From NCBI GenBank assembly GCA_002279285.1, contig NCBR01000048.1:1-11880 (forward strand): a DNA stretch of 11,880 bases, read 5' to 3'. The notes under the pieces are model-generated. The model searched no databases. It saw only the letters and a program-made list of their open reading frames with translations, and was not told the DNA's origin. The translations under genes were made by a program, and so were the position numbers. The stretch comes from Acidobacteria bacterium 37-71-11 (GTDB taxonomy: Bacteria; Acidobacteriota; Thermoanaerobaculia; Thermoanaerobaculales; Thermoanaerobaculaceae). Below are positions 1-9,465 of this stretch, piece after piece (position 1 is the stretch's first letter; each line of letters starts with the position of its first letter).

Positions 1-2
1 CC

Positions 3-452
3 TACCTGGCGCTGGTGTGGGGCCGGCCACGTCCGGCCGAGGGGAGCTGGTCGTTCCCCCTCGGCCCCGACCGCAGCGACCGCCGCCGGATGCGGGTGGA
101 CGAAGCGGGACGCGCGGCCGCGACCGCGTACCGCGTCGCCGGTCGCGGCCCCGGCGTGGCGCTCGTGCGCCTCGAGCCGGCCACCGGGCGCACCCATCAG
201 ATCCGCGTCCACCTCGCGCACGCCGGCCACCCGGTCGTGGGCGACGACCTCTACGGCGGCCCGCGCCACCGCGGCGTCCGCGACCCCGCGCTGCGGCGGC
301 TGCTCGACCCCGGCCACACGCTGCTGCACGCCTGGCGCCTGCACCTGCCGGCGACGCCGGTGGGTCCCGAGCTGATCCTCACCGCGCCGCTGCCCGCCGA
401 CTTCGCCGCCGCGCTCGCGGCGCTCGGCCTCGCGCCGCCGGAGGAACCGTAG
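3..452 (+). CDS. RluA-family RNA pseudouridine synthase, C-terminal part (5' truncated by the window)
   Basis: Converts specific uridines of rRNA or tRNA to pseudouridine in the cytoplasm. The reading frame is open from base 3 and gives 149 residues up to a TAG stop. It begins with YLALVWGRP, matching the YLALV(R/E)G segment that follows the catalytic-Asp motif in RluA proteins. The family signature GRTHQIRVHLAHAGHP lies at visible residues 62-77, followed by VVGDDLYGG, the conserved strand and loop of the catalytic core. The catalytic Asp (RLD motif) and any S4 domain would lie upstream, outside the window, so the target specificity (RluA, RluC or RluD type) cannot be decided. Internal ATG codons in this frame are not starts, because the family homology runs through to the left edge. 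FbaB follows 52 bases later on the same strand. Confidence 0.9.
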   Translation, partial: YLALVWGRPRPAEGSWSFPLGPDRSDRRRMRVDEAGRAAATAYRVAGRGPGVALVRLEPATGRTHQIRVHLAHAGHPVVGDDLYGGPRHRGVRDPALRRLLDPGHTLLHAWRLHLPATPVGPELILTAPLPADFAAALAALGLAPPEEP

Positions 453-479
453 CGGCGACTCCGCGCCAACCGGTGGCGG

Positions 480-485
480 TAGAAT
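480..485 (+). promoter_or_regulatory. Candidate -10 element of fbaB
   Basis: TAGAAT matches the sigma-70 -10 consensus at five of six positions. It would start transcription near base 492, just before the Shine-Dalgarno sequence. No good -35 hexamer is seen 16-18 bases upstream. The 10-mer GCGGTAGAAT that contains it (476-485) also occurs upstream of the phosphorylase gene on the other strand. Confidence 0.35.
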
Positions 486-504
486 GGGATCGCTGGAGGC
501 CACC

Positions 505-1554
505 ATGATCGACGAGATTCGCGCGCACCTGGGCGACAAGGCGGCCCTGCTGGACTACTCCTGCCAGGGCATTTCCAAGGACATGCTGCACCTCCCCGGG
601 CCCGATTTCATCGACCGCGTCGTCGCGGCGTCGGACCGCCCCGTCAACGTGCTGCGCAACCTCGCCGCGCTCTTCCACTCCGGGCGGCTGGCCGGCACCG
701 GTTACCTCTCGATCCTGCCGGTGGACCAGGGGATCGAGCACTCGGGCGCCGCCTCGTTCGCGCCCAACCCCGCGTACTTCGACCCGGAGAACATCGTCAA
801 GCTGGCCCTCGAAGGCGGGTGCAACGCGGTCGCTTCGACGCTCGGGGCGCTCGGCTCGGTGGCGCGCCGGTACGCCCACAGGATCCCGTTCATCCTCAAG
901 CTCAACCACAACGAGACGCTCACCTACCCGCTGACCTACGACCAGACGATGTATGCGGGCGTCGACCAGGCGTTCGACATGGGGGCCGCCGCCGTGGGCG
1001 CCACCGTGTACTTCGGCTCGGCCGAGTCCCGGCGCCAGATCGAGGAGGTCTCGCAGGCGTTCGCACACGCCCACGAGCTCGGCATGTTCACCGTGCTGTG
1101 GTGCTACCTGCGCAACCCGGCGTTCAAGAAGGACGGCGTGGACTACCAGACCGCCGCCGACCTCACCGGCCAGGCCAACCATATCGGGGTCACGATCGAG
1201 GCCGACATCATCAAGCAGAAGGCGCCCGAGTGCAACAACGGGTACGGGGCGATCAAGTTCGGGTACACCAACCCGCTCGTCTACGACAAGCTCACCTCCG
1301 ACAACCCGATCGAGTGGACGCGCTGGCAGGTGGCCAACTGCTACCTCGGGCGCTCGCCCCTGATCAACTCGGGCGGCGCCTCGGGCAAGAACGACCTCGC
1401 CCAGGCCGTGCTCACCGCCGTGGTCAACAAGCGCGCGGGAGGCTCCGGCATGATCTCCGGCCGCAAGGCGTTCCAGAAGCCGATGGCACAGGGCGTCGAG
1501 CTGCTGCACGCGATCCAGGACGTCTACCTCTGCAAGGACGTGACCGTCGCGTAG
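505..1554 (+). CDS. fbaB: Class I fructose-bisphosphate aldolase, FbaB/DhnA type
   Basis: Reversibly cleaves fructose 1,6-bisphosphate into dihydroxyacetone phosphate and glyceraldehyde 3-phosphate, through a Schiff base and without metal, in glycolysis and gluconeogenesis. The 349 residues align almost end to end with Escherichia coli FbaB (350 aa) as I recall it. Shared blocks are GRLAGTGYLSILPVDQGIEHS (60-80), RRYAHRIPF, KLNHNETL, GSAESRRQIEE, AFKKDGVDY, LTGQANH and INSGG. The Schiff-base lysine falls at Lys237 in IEADIIKQK, the same number as in E. coli. ATG 505 is chosen because GGAGG lies at 495-499 with a 5-base spacer. The in-frame ATG at 484 overlaps the likely -10 element and has no ribosome binding site. 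The gene is complete and shows no oddities. Identification is very secure; symbol by homology. Confidence 0.96.
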   Translation: MIDEIRAHLGDKAALLDYSCQGISKDMLHLPGPDFIDRVVAASDRPVNVLRNLAALFHSGRLAGTGYLSILPVDQGIEHSGAASFAPNPAYFDPENIVKLALEGGCNAVASTLGALGSVARRYAHRIPFILKLNHNETLTYPLTYDQTMYAGVDQAFDMGAAAVGATVYFGSAESRRQIEEVSQAFAHAHELGMFTVLWCYLRNPAFKKDGVDYQTAADLTGQANHIGVTIEADIIKQKAPECNNGYGAIKFGYTNPLVYDKLTSDNPIEWTRWQVANCYLGRSPLINSGGASGKNDLAQAVLTAVVNKRAGGSGMISGRKAFQKPMAQGVELLHAIQDVYLCKDVTVA

Positions 1555-1560
1555 AGACCG

Positions 1561-1616
1561 TGGGTCGTGGATCGTGGATCGTGGGTCGTGGGTCGTGGAT
1601 CGCGGATCGTGGGCCG
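1561..1616. repeat. Tandem array of eight 7-bp units (TGGRTCG)
   Basis: Eight head-to-tail heptamers follow the fbaB stop: TGGGTCG, TGGATCG, TGGATCG, TGGGTCG, TGGGTCG, TGGATCG, CGGATCG, TGGGCCG. The first six alternate only between G and A at position 4, and the last two carry one further change each. Seven is not a multiple giving an in-frame protein repeat unless three units are read together. It lies in non-coding DNA and could be a hypervariable slippage array or a protein-binding array. No function can be assigned. Confidence 0.9.
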
Positions 1617-1680
1617 GAGCCCGGGGCCGAAGTTCCACTGAGCTGACGACCGACTGTGAGGCCCAGGCACTTTGCTTTGT

Positions 1681-1708
1681 CGTGATTCCCGTGCAAGCGG
1701 GAATCCAG
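1681..1708 (+). repeat. REP-like palindrome, unit 1
   Basis: A 28-base element containing ATTCCC-N8-GGGAAT. It folds as a hairpin with stem GATTCCCGT / GCGGGAATC and a GCAA tetraloop, including one G-T pair next to the loop. It is one half of an inverted pair with 1733-1760; 22 of 28 positions agree once the second unit is reverse-complemented. The ATTCCC-N8-GGGAAT architecture is that of the Neisseria dRS3 repeats and of similar dispersed repeats of other bacteria. Membership in a family within this genome cannot be tested here. Confidence 0.75.
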
Positions 1709-1732
1709 TCACAGGCCAATGACGGCCAGGGT

Positions 1733-1760
1733 CTGGATGCCCGCGTTCGCGGGCATGACG
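1733..1760 (-). repeat. REP-like palindrome, unit 2 (inverted relative to unit 1)
   Basis: A 28-base element with ATGCCC-N8-GGGCAT, the inverse partner of the unit at 1681-1708. A spacer of 24 bases separates the two. Relative to unit 1 the T-A pair in the stem is replaced by G-C, a compensatory change that keeps the hairpin. The paired arrangement resembles a small MITE or BIME-like element, or a convergent terminator-like structure. No transposase is nearby. Confidence 0.75.
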
Positions 1761-1803
1761 GTTTGAGGCACAGGGACGATGAACGGTGGACTCGAGGATC
1801 GGG

Positions 1804-1832
1804 TTGGGTGCCGGGCGAGGCTGTGCTAATTT
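1804..1832 (+). promoter_or_regulatory. Weak candidate promoter of the SDR gene
   Basis: TTGGGT (1804-1809), a 17-base spacer, then TAATTT (1827-1832) preceded by TGC as an extended -10. Each hexamer matches consensus at only three of six positions. The local AT-rich patch stands out in the GC-rich context. The transcript would have a leader of about 45 bases before ATG 1887. Confidence 0.3.
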
Positions 1833-1886
1833 TCACGCTCCGGGGACGGCGGCATCATCGGCCCGCCGGCGGACAGGAGGATTCCC

Positions 1887-2909
1887 ATGCTGCGCAAGCC
1901 CGTCGTGCTCATCACCGGCGCATCCGGCGAGATCGGCCACGGCCTCATCGGCTCGCTGGCCAACGACGCCGACCGGCCCATCATCACCCTCGACGTGAAG
2001 TCGCTCGTGCCCGAGCTCGGGCGCCTGGTGGCGCAGGAGTTCATCGGGTCGATCCTGGACACGAACCTGCTCGAGCGCATCCTCTCCGAGTACGAGGTGG
2101 ACACGGTCTTCCACCTCGCGGCGCTGCTCTCCACCCGCAGCGAGTTCACGCCGATGACCGCGCACCACGTCAACGTCGAGGGCACGATGAACCTGCTCGA
2201 GTTCGCCCAGAAACAGGGCGAGTCGCACGGGCGGCCGGTGCGGTTCCTGTACCCGTCGTCGATCGCCGCCTACGGGCTGCCCGACGCCGCGACCAAGACC
2301 AGGGTCGGCAAGGTCACCGAGAACGAGTGGACGAAGCCGACCACGATGTACGGCTGCAACAAGCTCTACTGCGAGCACATGGGGCGCTACTACGCCAAGC
2401 ACTACAAGCAGCTCGCGGTCGAGCCGCTCGCCGGCAAGGTGGACTTCCGCTGCCTGCGCTTCCCGGGCCTCATCTCCGCGGTGACGGTGCCCTCCGGCGG
2501 CACCTCCGACTACGCCCCCGAGATGATCCACGCCGCGGCCCAGGGCAAGCCCTACCCCTGCTTCGTGCGCCCCGACACCCGGATCCCGTTCATGGCGATG
2601 CCGGACGGCGTCGAGGCGCTGCTCCGCCTCGCCGCGGCGCCGCGGGAGACGTTGACCCACACCGTCTACAACGTCGGCGCGTTCAACCCCTCCGCCGAGG
2701 AGGTCCGTGAGGTCGTGCTGGAGGCGTTCCCCGGCGCCGAGATCACCTACGAGGTGGACGAGAAGCGGCAGGGGATCGTGGACGCCTGGCCCGCCGACGT
2801 CGACGACTCGACGGCGCGTCGCGACTGGGCGTACGCCCCGCGCTACGACTTCGCGCGCGCCTTCTCCGAGTACCTGATCCCGACGATTGGAAGCCGCTAC
2901 CAGGCGTGA
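1887..2909 (+). CDS. NAD-dependent SDR, probable L-threonine 3-dehydrogenase (epimerase-like type)
   Basis: Probably oxidises L-threonine to 2-amino-3-ketobutyrate with NAD+, the first step of threonine breakdown to glycine and acetyl-CoA. The 340-residue protein is an extended short-chain dehydrogenase. A Rossmann motif GASGEIG is at 11-17, SS at 124-125, and the catalytic Tyr155 and Lys159 lie in YGCNK. The C-terminal half carries what I recognise as the signature of SDR-type threonine dehydrogenases: RPDTRIPFMAMPDGVEALL (229-247), VYNVGAFNPSAEE (260-272), and RQGIVDAWPADVDDS (294-308) with DWAYAPRYD (313-321). AGGAGG at 1875-1880 with a 6-base spacer fixes the ATG. No kbl (2-amino-3-ketobutyrate CoA ligase) gene is adjacent, so the pathway partner is not seen. 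Another sugar-nucleotide epimerase function is the main alternative but fits the C-terminus less well. Confidence 0.85.
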   Translation: MLRKPVVLITGASGEIGHGLIGSLANDADRPIITLDVKSLVPELGRLVAQEFIGSILDTNLLERILSEYEVDTVFHLAALLSTRSEFTPMTAHHVNVEGTMNLLEFAQKQGESHGRPVRFLYPSSIAAYGLPDAATKTRVGKVTENEWTKPTTMYGCNKLYCEHMGRYYAKHYKQLAVEPLAGKVDFRCLRFPGLISAVTVPSGGTSDYAPEMIHAAAQGKPYPCFVRPDTRIPFMAMPDGVEALLRLAAAPRETLTHTVYNVGAFNPSAEEVREVVLEAFPGAEITYEVDEKRQGIVDAWPADVDDSTARRDWAYAPRYDFARAFSEYLIPTIGSRYQA

Positions 2910-2913
2910 CGCC

Positions 2914-2928
2914 CCGGCCGGCGCGGAT

Positions 2929-2940
<12 letters not shown>
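2914..2940. terminator. Possible GC hairpin between convergent genes
   Basis: Two copies of the self-complementary octamer CCGGCCGG (2914-2921 and 2933-2940) can pair as an 8-bp all-GC stem with an 11-base loop. They lie between the SDR stop and the phosphorylase stop, whose stop codon sits in the loop. No U tract follows on either strand, so a classical intrinsic terminator is not shown. It may serve both converging transcripts. Confidence 0.3.
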
Positions 2941-5388
<2,448 letters not shown>

Positions 5389-5445
5389 CGCCAACGACAC
5401 CTCCTCGGGTGGGGGGCGGCGCGACCTGCGAGCCGCGTCCGCCGG

Positions 5446-5451
5446 ATTCTA
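5446..5451 (-). promoter_or_regulatory. Candidate -10 element of the phosphorylase gene
   Basis: Read on the minus strand this is TAGAAT, five of six matches to the -10 consensus, overlapping the last codons of ggt. It would start a leader of about 50 bases ahead of ATG 5388. The surrounding 10-mer GCGGTAGAAT is identical to the one upstream of fbaB. No clear -35 is seen. If real, glgP can be expressed independently of ggt. Confidence 0.35.
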
Positions 5452-7185
5452 CCGCAGCGGGGTGAGGACCTCGGCGGCGCCCGGCCCGCGCGAGTCGGCG
5501 GCGGCCTCGAAACGGCCGTCCGGATGGCGCCGCACCGCGTTGACCTCCCCGAGGCGTGGGACGAGCCGCAGCGCGTACCCCCGCCGCTTGAGCTCCGCGG
5601 CGACACCGCCGGCCACCGCCGCCGGCTCGGCCATGATCTCATCGGGAAGCCACTGGTGGTGGAAGCGCGGCGCGTCGACCGCCGCCTGCAGCGGCGAACC
5701 GTCGACGAGGACCGCCAGCAGCACCTGCTCCGTGACGGTCGGGATGTACGACCCGCCCGGCGTGCCGACCGCGAGCACGTCGTCGCCCCGCCACGCCACG
5801 GTCGGCGCCATCGACGAAAGCATCCGCTTGCCGGCGCCGACGGCGTTCGCCTCGCCCTGCACCAGCCCGTACAGGTTCGGCTTCCCCGGCGCGGTGGCGA
5901 AGTCGTCCATCTCGTTGTTGAGCAGGATCCCGACCGGTCCGACCAGGAGACCGCAACCGAACGCCCCGTTGAGCGTCGTGGTGATCGCCACCGCGTTGCC
6001 GCTCGCGTCCACCACCGACAGGTGCGTGGTCTCGCGCGGCTCCGCCGCGGCGGTTCCCGGCCACGGCCGCACCGCGGTCGAGGGCGTCGCCCGCACCGGG
6101 TCGATCTCGGCGGCGCGGCGCGCGAGCCAGGCGGGATCGAGCAGCTGCACCGGCCCCGCCTGCGTGGTCGCGGGGTCGCCGAGCAGGAACCGGTCCGCGT
6201 ACGCCCGCCGCCAGCTCTCGACCATTAGGTGGATGCGCTGCACCGAGCCTGGCGGCAGCGCCCCCCAGTGCAGCCGCTCGAGCATCCCCACGCTCTCGCC
6301 CATGATGATCCCGCCCGAGGAGGGCAGCGGCATCGCGGCGACGCTCCAGCCGAACGCCGCGAAGCGCAGCGGGTCGCGCCACACCGGCTCGTAGGCGGCG
6401 AGGTCGGCGGCCGTGATGATGCCGCCATCGGCGCGAGACGCCGCCTCGATCGCCGCCGCCGCGGCCCCGGTGGTGATCGCGGCGGGGCCGCGCTCGGCGT
6501 ACGCCGCGAGCGTCGCGGCCAGGGCGGGGACCTTCATCACGCTGCCGGAAGGAGGGGGCACGCCGCCGGGGAGCCAGGCCGCGGCCGAGGCGGGAAAGCG
6601 GGCGAGCAGGCCGCGTGCCGCCGCGATCTCGCCGTGCAGGCGCGGCGTGACCACGAAGCCGTCCGTGGCCAGACGCACGGCCGGCGCCACGACCTCCGCC
6701 CAGGGCAGCACGCCGAACCGCCGCTGCAGCTCGAACAGCCCGGCCGGCGAGCCCGGCACGCCGGCGGCGAGCGGGCCCACGAGCGAACGGCCGGGGACCG
6801 GCTGGCCGTCGGCCCCGAGGTACATCGTCGGGGTGGCCGCCGCCGGCGCGGCCTCGCGGAAGTCGAGCGCCGCCGCCTGGCCACCGATGCGCACGACCGC
6901 GAAGCCGCCGCCGCCCAGGTTCCCCGCCTCGGGGTGGACGACCGCGAGCGCGAGCGCCGTGGCCACGGCCGCGTCCGCCGCGTTCCCCCCCGCGCGCAGG
7001 ATCGCGAGTCCGGCCGCGGTCGCGTCCGGCGCAGCCGACGCCACGGCGCCGCCGCGCGGCGCACCCGGAGCCGTTGCGCCGGGCGAGGACGCGGCGACGA
7101 GAATGAATGCGACAATCAGGAGTGCAGCCGCGGGTCGAACCGATCTCGCGGCCAACGTCAAGCGCATGGCAGGGTGGGATCGCAT
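5449..7185 (-). CDS. ggt: Gamma-glutamyltransferase, secreted, self-processing
   Basis: Hydrolyses or transfers the gamma-glutamyl group of glutathione and related compounds, normally in the periplasm. The 578-residue precursor has an N-terminal signal peptide with arginines followed by AAALLIVAFILVAASS (19-34). Core motifs follow: AGGNAADAAVATALAL (65-80), the gamma-glutamate-binding Arg110 in DFREAAP, and the autoprocessing nucleophile Thr386 in ETTHLSVVD. Then come LNNEMDDF (422-429), a lid segment PGKPNLYGLVQGEANAV with Tyr439, SSM (457-459) and the oxyanion glycines in GTPGGSY (474-480). All key residues are present, so the enzyme should mature into two subunits by cleavage before Thr386. 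The open frame runs further upstream to 8010, but that part is antisense-frame noise over the SCP2-like and dynamin genes. ATG 7185 is taken as start (ATG 7167 is an alternative); neither has a Shine-Dalgarno sequence. A TAGACT hexamer (minus strand, 7193-7198) would put the transcript start almost on the ATG, suggesting leaderless or coupled translation. Confidence 0.95.
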   Translation of the reverse strand: MRSHPAMRLTLAARSVRPAAALLIVAFILVAASSPGATAPGAPRGGAVASAAPDATAAGLAILRAGGNAADAAVATALALAVVHPEAGNLGGGGFAVVRIGGQAAALDFREAAPAAATPTMYLGADGQPVPGRSLVGPLAAGVPGSPAGLFELQRRFGVLPWAEVVAPAVRLATDGFVVTPRLHGEIAAARGLLARFPASAAAWLPGGVPPPSGSVMKVPALAATLAAYAERGPAAITTGAAAAAIEAASRADGGIITAADLAAYEPVWRDPLRFAAFGWSVAAMPLPSSGGIIMGESVGMLERLHWGALPPGSVQRIHLMVESWRRAYADRFLLGDPATTQAGPVQLLDPAWLARRAAEIDPVRATPSTAVRPWPGTAAAEPRETTHLSVVDASGNAVAITTTLNGAFGCGLLVGPVGILLNNEMDDFATAPGKPNLYGLVQGEANAVGAGKRMLSSMAPTVAWRGDDVLAVGTPGGSYIPTVTEQVLLAVLVDGSPLQAAVDAPRFHHQWLPDEIMAEPAAVAGGVAAELKRRGYALRLVPRLGEVNAVRRHPDGRFEAAADSRGPGAAEVLTPLR

Positions 7186-7220
7186 GCCCGCGAGTCTAAA
7201 CCGCTTCGGCCGAAAACCGC

Positions 7221-7652
7221 CTACGGCGCCGGCCACCCCGGCGGCAGCGTTGCGGGCAGCGAGCGGCCCACCGCCACCAGCTCCTTGGCGGCCGCCACGT
7301 GTGGAAGCAACGACATCACGCTCCCCTTGGTCAGCTCGAGCCGCCCGCTCATCACGGCCGGCACGGGATCGAGCCCACCGCGCAGCAGCTCGACCCAGGT
7401 GGCCGCGTCGGCCGTGAGGATGAAGCGCGCCGTCTCGAGGTCGCCCGGCCCCGCGACGCGCGCCGCGCGGCACGCCCCGTGCCAGAGGTCGAGCAACACC
7501 GCGCGCGCCTCGATCCCGCGCGCCGGCTCGCCGCGCACCGCCACCGCCACCGCCCCTTCCCAGCCGGCCGCGGCGGTCCGGTAGCTCTCGCTGCCGTTGA
7601 GTGCCTCGCTCCACGCCTGCGCCCACGCCTCGCTCAGGATCTCGGTCGTCAT
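7221..7652 (-). CDS. SCP2-like (sterol-carrier-protein fold) small protein
   Basis: A 143-residue protein with no signal peptide. The C-terminal half reads as an SCP2-type lipid-binding domain. DLETARFILTADAATWVELL (71-90) is the charged strand and helix seen in this fold, followed by PVPAVMSGRLELTKGSV (97-112), the G(R/K)L strand common in bacterial SCP2 proteins. The hydrophobic helix MSLLPHVAAAKELVAV closes it. Such domains bind fatty acyl or sterol-like ligands; the ligand here is unknown. ATG 7652 follows GAGGGGG at a short distance on the minus strand. It starts 41 bases after the dynamin gene and ends 35 bases before ggt. The spacing suggests cotranscription with the dynamin-like GTPase, which would put two lipid- or membrane-related proteins together. 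The family call rests on pattern recognition only. Confidence 0.7.
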   Translation of the reverse strand: MTTEILSEAWAQAWSEALNGSESYRTAAAGWEGAVAVAVRGEPARGIEARAVLLDLWHGACRAARVAGPGDLETARFILTADAATWVELLRGGLDPVPAVMSGRLELTKGSVMSLLPHVAAAKELVAVGRSLPATLPPGWPAP

Positions 7653-7693
7653 GTGCCCCCTCGCCTTCGATCAATCGTAGCGCACGCGGCGGC

Positions 7694-9403
7694 TCACGCC
7701 ACGGACAGAGGCGCCAAGGCTTCCAGCAAATCTGCGCGCTGGCGGTCCAACTCCTCCATCCGCTCCTTGACCGCCATTTCGCCCCGTTCGCGCCGGCGCC
7801 GGCCGGCCGCCACCGCATCGAGCACTTCCTGTCTGGCCGCATCGAGCCGGGCGCGCAACGCCGCATCGAGCCCGGTCGCCAGCTTGTCCAGCCAGCCGAC
7901 GAGCGTCTGGTCCACGTCGTACAGGTTACGTTGCAGCCAGCCGTCGGCCGCGGCCGCGGCGCGCGCCGCCGCGCGCCGCGCAACGGCGCGGCGAAACGAG
8001 AGCGTGTCACTCAACGCGACGACAACGGCCCGCGGATCGAGGAAGATCACGTCCTCGAAGAATTCGAACACCGGCGGCGGCGCGTCGAGATCGAGGACCT
8101 CCGGCTCGAACCTCGCCACCGGGATGTCGAAGGCGGCGGCGGCGGCGTGGGCGACGCGGTCGATGAGCGCGTTGGCCCTCTCGCTGGCCTGCGCCGTCCA
8201 GCTCTCGCGCCGCCGCTGCATCTCCGCCGCGGCGCGCTCGTGCCAGATCGCGACCTGCCGTTCCCCGGCCGCGCGGGCATGCTCCCGCGCCTGGTTTCGC
8301 ATCTTCCTCCGGCTTGCGCCGTCCAGCCGCGCGAGTTCGCTCTCCACGCTCGCGCGCAGCGCGCGCCGCGCCTCGACGAGAAACGTCTCCTTCTCCTCCT
8401 CCCACGCGCTCCAGTCGTAGGAGAGCGCGGCCTTGGTCCTGGCCAACGCCGCCAGGGCGAGGTCGTCGATGTCCCGCATCGCGTCGAGGAACGCCGCGAT
8501 CCGGCGGTCGATCTCGTCCGTCGGCGACAACAGGGCGGCACGCTCGATGTCCAGCGCCCCGAGTACGCGGGCGACAAGGTGCCGAGCGGCGCGCGCGCCG
8601 GACGTGCGCGCCAGCTCCGTACCTGCGCGCGCCGCCAGCTCCGAGAGATCGCGTGTCAGCGCGGCGACCCCGGGATCGAGGCCCCCACCCAACGCCGTCA
8701 ACGCCGAGGCGTGGATGAGGCGGCCCGGGTCGTCACCGAGCGCATCGCGGAGAACCCGGCGGGTGAACGCCTCGGCCTTGACCCGGACCGGCTCGGCCAC
8801 GATGTCGGCCTTGTTGAGGACGAAGAAGATCCGCCCGACGCCGGGTGCCACCGACTTGACCAACGCCAACTCGTCGCCGGTGATCGGCGGATCGCTGCCG
8901 AGCACGACGACCGCGACGTCGATGCGCGGCACGAACTCCCGCGTCGCTTCGCCGTTGTTCTCGAAGACGCTCCCCACGCCGGGCGTGTCCACCAGTCTCA
9001 TCCCCGAGGCGAGCAGCGGACAGGGCAGCTCGATCCGGGCCACGCGCACGCCCTTGCGGTTGCCCGGGTTGTTCTCCTCCGAAACGAAGAGGCGGAGCTG
9101 GTCCACGCCGATCTCTTCCTCGTGCCCGTCCACGAAACGGACGGCCGCGGATTCGCGGGGACCGCACTCGACCACGGTGACCGCGGTGGTGACCGGCGCC
9201 ACGTCGGCCGGCAGCAGCTCGCGGCCGAGCAGCGCGTTGATCAGCGTGCTCTTGCCGCGCTTGAACTGGCCCATGACGGCGACGTTGAACCGGCGACCCG
9301 CAAGGGCGGCGCGCGCCTCGCGCGCCTCCGCCGCGACGCCTTCCTGAGCGCGCTCGCCGGCGATCCGTTCGAGTGTTGTCAGCGCCTGCTCTTCCGCCTG
9401 CAT
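7694..9403 (-). CDS. Bacterial dynamin-like GTPase
   Basis: A large self-assembling GTPase that in known relatives (BDLP, DynA, CrfC) binds and remodels or fuses membranes. Numbered from ATG 9403 (569 residues), the GTPase motifs are intact. G1 is GQFKRGKST (45-53), G2 is Thr72/Thr73 in VAPVTTAVT, G3 is DTPG (139-142) and G4 is NKAD (197-200), with SAL (233-235) as a possible G5. A long charged helical stalk (about 290-420) follows, with many Arg/Glu/Ala residues. Then a hydrophobic stretch VFEFFEDVIFLDPRAVVVAL (445-464), a plausible membrane-contact tip, and a C-terminal helical bundle. ATG 9403 has GGGGAG 4 bases upstream. An in-frame GTG at 9421 would add six residues and has a weaker site. 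The leader contains a fluoride riboswitch and a U-tract hairpin, so expression should rise with fluoride. Only one dynamin gene is present, although many bacteria carry pairs. The cellular role is unknown. Confidence 0.9.
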   Translation of the reverse strand: MQAEEQALTTLERIAGERAQEGVAAEAREARAALAGRRFNVAVMGQFKRGKSTLINALLGRELLPADVAPVTTAVTVVECGPRESAAVRFVDGHEEEIGVDQLRLFVSEENNPGNRKGVRVARIELPCPLLASGMRLVDTPGVGSVFENNGEATREFVPRIDVAVVVLGSDPPITGDELALVKSVAPGVGRIFFVLNKADIVAEPVRVKAEAFTRRVLRDALGDDPGRLIHASALTALGGGLDPGVAALTRDLSELAARAGTELARTSGARAARHLVARVLGALDIERAALLSPTDEIDRRIAAFLDAMRDIDDLALAALARTKAALSYDWSAWEEEKETFLVEARRALRASVESELARLDGASRRKMRNQAREHARAAGERQVAIWHERAAAEMQRRRESWTAQASERANALIDRVAHAAAAAFDIPVARFEPEVLDLDAPPPVFEFFEDVIFLDPRAVVVALSDTLSFRRAVARRAAARAAAAADGWLQRNLYDVDQTLVGWLDKLATGLDAALRARLDAARQEVLDAVAAGRRRRERGEMAVKERMEELDRQRADLLEALAPLSVA

Positions 9404-9432
9404 TGCGCTCCCCGCGAGCACGACCGGTTCCC

Positions 9433-9457
9433 AAAAAAACTCGTCGTCCGACTCGAG
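9433..9457 (-). terminator. Candidate riboswitch-controlled terminator hairpin ahead of the dynamin gene
   Basis: On the minus strand CTCG (9457-9454) and CGAG (9443-9440) form the base of a small hairpin. Two more pairs are possible inside it, and a run of seven T (9439-9433) follows directly. The U run is the longest in this GC-rich window. It begins 8 bases after the aptamer end and lies before the start codon, as expected for a transcription-control expression platform. The stem is short with a bulge, so terminator strength is uncertain. Confidence 0.45.
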
Positions 9458-9465
9458 GCCTTCAC

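Larger units (their letters stand above)
1555..1886. other. 332-base intergenic region with repeats, no gene
   Basis: No supportable coding region lies between fbaB and the SDR gene. The stretch holds a 7-bp tandem array (1561-1616), an unremarkable segment (1617-1680), two inverted REP-like palindromes (1681-1760), and a possible promoter and Shine-Dalgarno for the next gene (1804-1880). Open frames that cross it are shadows broken by the repeats and have no ribosome binding site. Confidence 0.7.

Noticed and set aside
1561..1760. CRISPR array
   Set aside because: The 7-bp units have no spacers, and the two palindromes are inverted and only two in number. No cas gene is nearby.
379..1836. 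485-codon minus-strand frame over fbaB
   Set aside because: It crosses fbaB in antisense and reads the 7-bp array as a repeat peptide; FbaB is certain on the plus strand.
7198..7220. Palindrome TTCGGCCGAA flanked by direct repeats AAACCGC between the SCP2-like gene and ggt
   Set aside because: Too short and GC-typical to call an operator or terminator; no U tract follows.
7186..8010. N-terminal extension of the ggt frame, giving an 853-residue protein
   Set aside because: The added part lies over the SCP2-like gene and the end of the dynamin gene in another frame. It is low-complexity Arg/Ala/Gly, and the signal peptide starts at 7185.
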